Shown in pieces: positions 5,040 through 7,390 of a stretch of DNA of 7,390 bases. Location: NCBI GenBank assembly GCA_021823365.1, contig JAKAOD010000148.1, forward strand, positions 1 to 7,390, given 5' to 3'. This DNA comes from Actinomycetes bacterium. GTDB taxonomy: Bacteria > Actinomycetota > Acidimicrobiia > Acidimicrobiales > Bog-793. Under the pieces are notes generated by a model. The model did not search any database. It saw only the letters and a list, made by a program, of their open reading frames with translations, and was not told the origin of the DNA. Every line of letters starts with the position of its first letter. Within the stretch, counting starts at the first letter, position 1. Made by a program: the position numbers and the translations under genes.

Positions 5040-5966
5040 ATGTCCGTCGCGTCATATCCGGTGCATGTGGACGCCACGCTCGACACGAGGATGAGCCGCT
5101 GGTTGTGGCTGGTGAAGTGGCTGCTCGCCGTGCCGCACTACGTGCTGCTGGCCTTCTTGTGGGCGGCGTTCGTCGTGGTGAGCATCCTCGCCTTCTTCGC
5201 CATCCTGTTCACCGGGCGGTACCCCTCGAGCTTCTTCCAGTTCAACGTCGGCGTCCTGCGGTGGAGCTGGCGGGTGGCGTACTACACCTACGGGGCGCTC
5301 GGCACCGACCGCTACCCGCCGTTCACGCTGGCCGAGGTGCCGGACTACCCGGCCCACCTGCAGATCGAGTACCCGGGGCACCTCTCGCGCGGCCTCGTCC
5401 TTGTGAAGTGGTGGCTGCTCGCGATCCCGCACTTCCTCGTGGTCGGGGTCTTCCTCGGCGGCGGCACGTGGGCGCTGTGGCAGACGGACTCGCACACGCG
5501 GGGCGCACCCGGGCTCATCGGCCTGCTGGTCCTCATCGCGGCGGTCGTGCTGGCCTTCACCGGGCGCTACCCCCAGCAGCTGTTCGACTTCGTGCTCGGG
5601 ATGAACCGCTGGGTGCTGCGCGTGGCGGCCTACGCAGGGCTCATGACCGACGAGTACCCGCCCTTCCGCCTCGACATGGGCGGGCACGAGCCGGTCGCCA
5701 CGATGACCGTCCCGCCTCCGGCGGCCGCGTCGTGGCGGTCGTCATCGGGTCGGTGCTGGGACTCCTCTCCTTCGGCCTTCTCGCCGCCGGCGGGGTGGCG
5801 ACGTGGGCGACGAACACCCAGCGGGACGCAGCCGGCTACCTCACGAGCGGCACGCGGAGCTTCGCGACGCCGTCGTACGCCGTCACGAGCGACGCGATCG
5901 ACCTGGGCGGCTCGGCCGACTGGGTCACCGCGGGAGACCTCCTCGGCAGGGTGCGCCTCCGCGTGA
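5040..5966 (+). CDS. Tandem DUF4389 integral membrane protein; true coding probably ends near 5730 at a frameshift
   Basis: Membrane protein of unknown function with two copies of the DUF4389 unit. Repeat 1 (about residues 22-97) and repeat 2 (about 120-211) share LVKW-LLA-PH, a hydrophobic stretch, FTGRYP, a central N-G--RW--RVA segment, and a closing T-YPPF-L motif. The hydrophobic runs predict membrane helices near 30-58, 121-146 and 157-173. No signal peptide is evident beyond the first helix. From about residue 228 the frame turns into an Arg/Ser/Ala/Pro-rich tail up to the stop at 5964-5966. That tail looks like out-of-frame translation of GC-rich DNA, while plausible protein ([14 protein letters not shown]) continues in another frame from 5720. 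The natural product is therefore either about 230 residues plus the next module (roughly 447 in total) or a separate protein. Function is not known. Confidence 0.82.
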   Translation: MSVASYPVHVDATLDTRMSRWLWLVKWLLAVPHYVLLAFLWAAFVVVSILAFFAILFTGRYPSSFFQFNVGVLRWSWRVAYYTYGALGTDRYPPFTLAEVPDYPAHLQIEYPGHLSRGLVLVKWWLLAIPHFLVVGVFLGGGTWALWQTDSHTRGAPGLIGLLVLIAAVVLAFTGRYPQQLFDFVLGMNRWVLRVAAYAGLMTDEYPPFRLDMGGHEPVATMTVPPPAAASWRSSSGRCWDSSPSAFSPPAGWRRGRRTPSGTQPATSRAARGASRRRRTPSRATRSTWAARPTGSPRETSSAGCASA

Positions 5967-6379
5967 GCCCCCTCGACCCGGAGCACGGCGTGTTCGTCGG
6001 CGTGGGGCCGAGAGCGGCGGTCGACACCTACCTGGCGGGTGTCGACCACCTCGTCGTCACCAACTGGGCCAACGGCGAGACCCGCACCGCGCCGGCCTCG
6101 GGCGCGGCGCCGGCGACGGCGCCTGCCCGCGCCGGCATCTGGACGGCACAGGCGTCCGGGAGGGGCACCCAGACCCTGAGCTGGCGGCCGACGAGCGGGC
6201 AGTGGGTCGTCGTCGTGATGAACCAGGACGCCAGCCGAGGGGTGGCGGTGAGCGCGAGCGCGGGGGCCAGCATCCCCGATCTCGGCCGGATCGCCGTCGG
6301 CCTGCTGGCGGCGGGCGCGGTGCTCCTGCTCGCCGCCGCCGTCCTGATCGCGGTGCCGGTGACGCGCGCGAGCCGGTGA
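5720..6379 (+). pseudogene. C-terminal module of the DUF4389 protein in a shifted frame (or separate overlapping gene from GTG 5732)
   Basis: This stretch reads as genuine protein of about 219 residues. A first membrane helix ([22 protein letters not shown]) is followed by a [10 protein letters not shown] motif and an extracytoplasmic-looking beta-rich domain with [26 protein letters not shown] and YLAGVDHLVV. Then come WTAQASGRGTQTLSW, WVVVVMNQDASRGVAV and a last helix (IAVGLLAAGAVLLLAAAVLI). Similar helix-domain-helix proteins are common in actinobacteria, often beside or fused to membrane modules; I do not know a function. The preceding DUF4389 frame is offset by one base (loss of one or gain of two bases in 5711-5735 would explain it). 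It has no Shine-Dalgarno site of its own, which favours one broken gene, although a coupled start at GTG 5732 (215 residues) cannot be excluded. Confidence 0.65.
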
Positions 6380-6419
6380 GGGCGACTCCGCAGGTGACGG
6401 GACCCTTCGCTCGAGACGC

Positions 6420-6554
6420 CTCGAGGAGGGCACCTGGCCGCTCGAGGCGAGCCCGTCCGGCCGTGTCTCGTTCGACATCGACGGCGGAGCGGGCGAGCCC
6501 TCCCGCTGGGCGACCCTGGCGGCGATGCGCGTCCTCGCCTGGTGGGAGGGCTGA
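6420..6554 (+). pseudogene. C-terminal remnant of a squalene-cyclase/prenyltransferase-like repeat protein
   Basis: Forty-four codons before the TGA at 6552-6554 read EEGTWPLEASPSGRVSFDID and then GGAGEPSRWATLAAMRVLAWWEG. The pattern 'DGxWPLE ... G ... PSRWxTLxAxRVLxW' resembles the extreme C-terminus of alpha/alpha-barrel repeat proteins of the squalene cyclase/prenyltransferase type seen in actinobacteria (recalled, not searched). The frame is closed by a TGA at 6360-6362, there is no ATG or GTG giving a plausible full gene, and the body of the protein is missing. It is best read as a leftover 3' end. It stops six bases before the end of the convergent smc gene. Confidence 0.45.
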
Positions 6555-6560
6555 GGGCGG

Positions 6561-7390
6561 CTAGCCCGGAGCGGTGGCGGCCGTCCCCTGCTCGGACCGG
6601 AGCCGCTCGCTCACCACCTTCGAGGCCCCGCCCGGCTGCATCGTCACGCCGTAGATGACGTCGGCCGACTCCATGGTCCGCTTCTGGTGGGAGACGATCA
6701 CGAGCTGGGCCTCGTGCCGGAACTCGTCGACGAGATCGAGGAAGCGGTGGAGGTTGACGTCGTCGAGGGCGGCCTCGACCTCGTCCATCAGGTAGAAGGG
6801 CGACGGCCGGCTGCGGAAGACGGCGAACAGGAAGGCGAGCGCCACGAGGGAGCGCTCGCCGCCCGAGAGCAGCGAGAGGCGCCGCACGTTGCGGCCCGCC
6901 GGGCGGGCCTCGATCTCGATCCCCGAGGAGAGCAGGTCGTCCGGCTCGAGGAGGGCGAGCCGGCCGGAGCCGCCCGGGAAGAGAGTCGAGAAGAGCTGCT
7001 CGAAGTGGGTGCAGACGTCGGCGAAGGCCTCCTCGAAGACGCTCACGATCTCCTCGTCGACCGCCTTGATGACCCGGTTGAGCTCGCGGCGCGTGCTCCG
7101 GACGTCCTCGAGCTGGGACGACAGGAAGCTGTCGCGCTCCTCGAGGGCGGCGAGCTCCTCGAGGGCGAGAGGGTTGATCGGGCCGAGCAGGCGAACCTCG
7201 CGCTCGAGCTCGCGGACGCGGGCGGCCGGCGGGATCCCGGGCGGCAGCTCCGGGCACGCGGCCCCGAGCGCCTCGGCCACCTCGGCGTCGAGGTCGTGGT
7301 GGATCGTCTCGATCGCCGTCTCGAGGCGGACCGACAGCTCGGCCCGCTCGAGCTCCCTGCGCTGGGCCTGCTCGTGGCACTCGGCGAGAT
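6561..7390 (-). CDS. smc: Chromosome segregation ATPase SMC, C-terminal part (5' end beyond the window)
   Basis: C-terminal part of the condensin subunit that, with ScpA and ScpB, loops and organises the nucleoid. The open frame enters from the right edge with a coiled-coil-like, Glu/Arg/Leu-rich stretch (LAECHEQAQRRELERAELSV) and continues through RVRELEREVRLLGPINPLAL, the conserved hinge-distal arm next to the head. The ATPase head then shows FPGGSGRLAL, NVRRLSLLSGGERS (ABC signature, 6849-6869), Walker B PFYLMDEVEAALDDVN (6780-6797 for its core) and the switch histidine in LVIVSHQKRTM. The tail ends GVTMQPGGASKVVSERL plus a few residues, with stop TAG at 6561-6563. About 275 residues of an expected 1150-1200 are visible; the Walker A half lies outside. 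The GTG at 7278-7280 is internal, not a start. Core, vertically inherited gene. Confidence 0.96.
   Translation of the reverse strand, partial: LAECHEQAQRRELERAELSVRLETAIETIHHDLDAEVAEALGAACPELPPGIPPAARVRELEREVRLLGPINPLALEELAALEERDSFLSSQLEDVRSTRRELNRVIKAVDEEIVSVFEEAFADVCTHFEQLFSTLFPGGSGRLALLEPDDLLSSGIEIEARPAGRNVRRLSLLSGGERSLVALAFLFAVFRSRPSPFYLMDEVEAALDDVNLHRFLDLVDEFRHEAQLVIVSHQKRTMESADVIYGVTMQPGGASKVVSERLRSEQGTAATAPG

Noticed and set aside
4946..5719. First half of the 477-codon plus-strand frame ending at 6379
   Set aside because: Before about 5720 this frame overlaps real DUF4389 coding and reads as Arg/Pro-rich shadow. Only the part after 5720 looks like protein.
5705..5740. Programmed -1 ribosomal frameshift site in the DUF4389 gene
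   Set aside because: There is no X-XXY-YYZ slippery heptamer in the correct phase and no evident stimulatory hairpin that I can distinguish in this GC-rich DNA. Mutation, sequencing error or two coupled genes are simpler explanations.
6028..7380. 450-codon minus-strand frame across smc and the DUF4389 partner
   Set aside because: Its translation is an Arg/Ala/Pro/Gly-rich low-complexity string in a different frame from the genuine SMC sequence. It has no motif of its own.

Overview
The window comes from a high-GC, actinobacterium-like chromosome. The evidence is strong G/C third-position bias, an SMC C-terminus of actinobacterial type, and a tandem DUF4389 membrane protein with an actinobacterial-style companion domain. 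The exact lineage cannot be fixed from the sequence alone. I see no RNA genes, CRISPR array or defence system, and no clearly undescribed system. The interest lies in gene decay and in a nested transposon that can be resolved to the base.

Left part (1-2590): two divergent catabolic genes share a 93-bp intergenic region. Leftward is a class III, PLP-dependent omega-amino-acid/GABA-type aminotransferase. Its frame is broken by an amber codon at 44-46, although clear family homology continues past the stop. Rightward is an intact succinate-semialdehyde-type aldehyde dehydrogenase (gabD-like). Together they would convert an omega-amino acid such as GABA to a semialdehyde and then to the acid. The intergenic region holds a candidate promoter whose predicted start falls at the gabD ATG (a leaderless mRNA), with overlapping inverted repeats on its -35 box.

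Middle (about 2666-4945): an insertion sequence inside another. The outer element is an IS21-family remnant: a left end with three transposase-site-like repeats and an istA that loses its C-terminal third. No istB or right end is visible. A complete 1348-bp ISL3-family element (2708-4055) sits between the first and second repeats. It has 24-bp imperfect terminal inverted repeats (20/24 matches), an intact DDE transposase and a perfect 8-bp target duplication, CTGAAATT.

Right part (5040-7390): visibly higher GC. A tandem DUF4389 membrane protein gene with an excellent ribosome binding site appears to be joined, through a one-base frameshift near 5711-5735, to a second module of two membrane helices around a beta-rich domain. 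A 44-codon fragment resembling the end of a squalene-cyclase/prenyltransferase-like repeat protein follows. It abuts, tail to tail, the C-terminal ATPase half of the condensin SMC, which runs off the right edge.

Overall, the window looks like a boundary where IS insertion and deletion placed a decaying amino-acid catabolic pair next to core chromosome genes.
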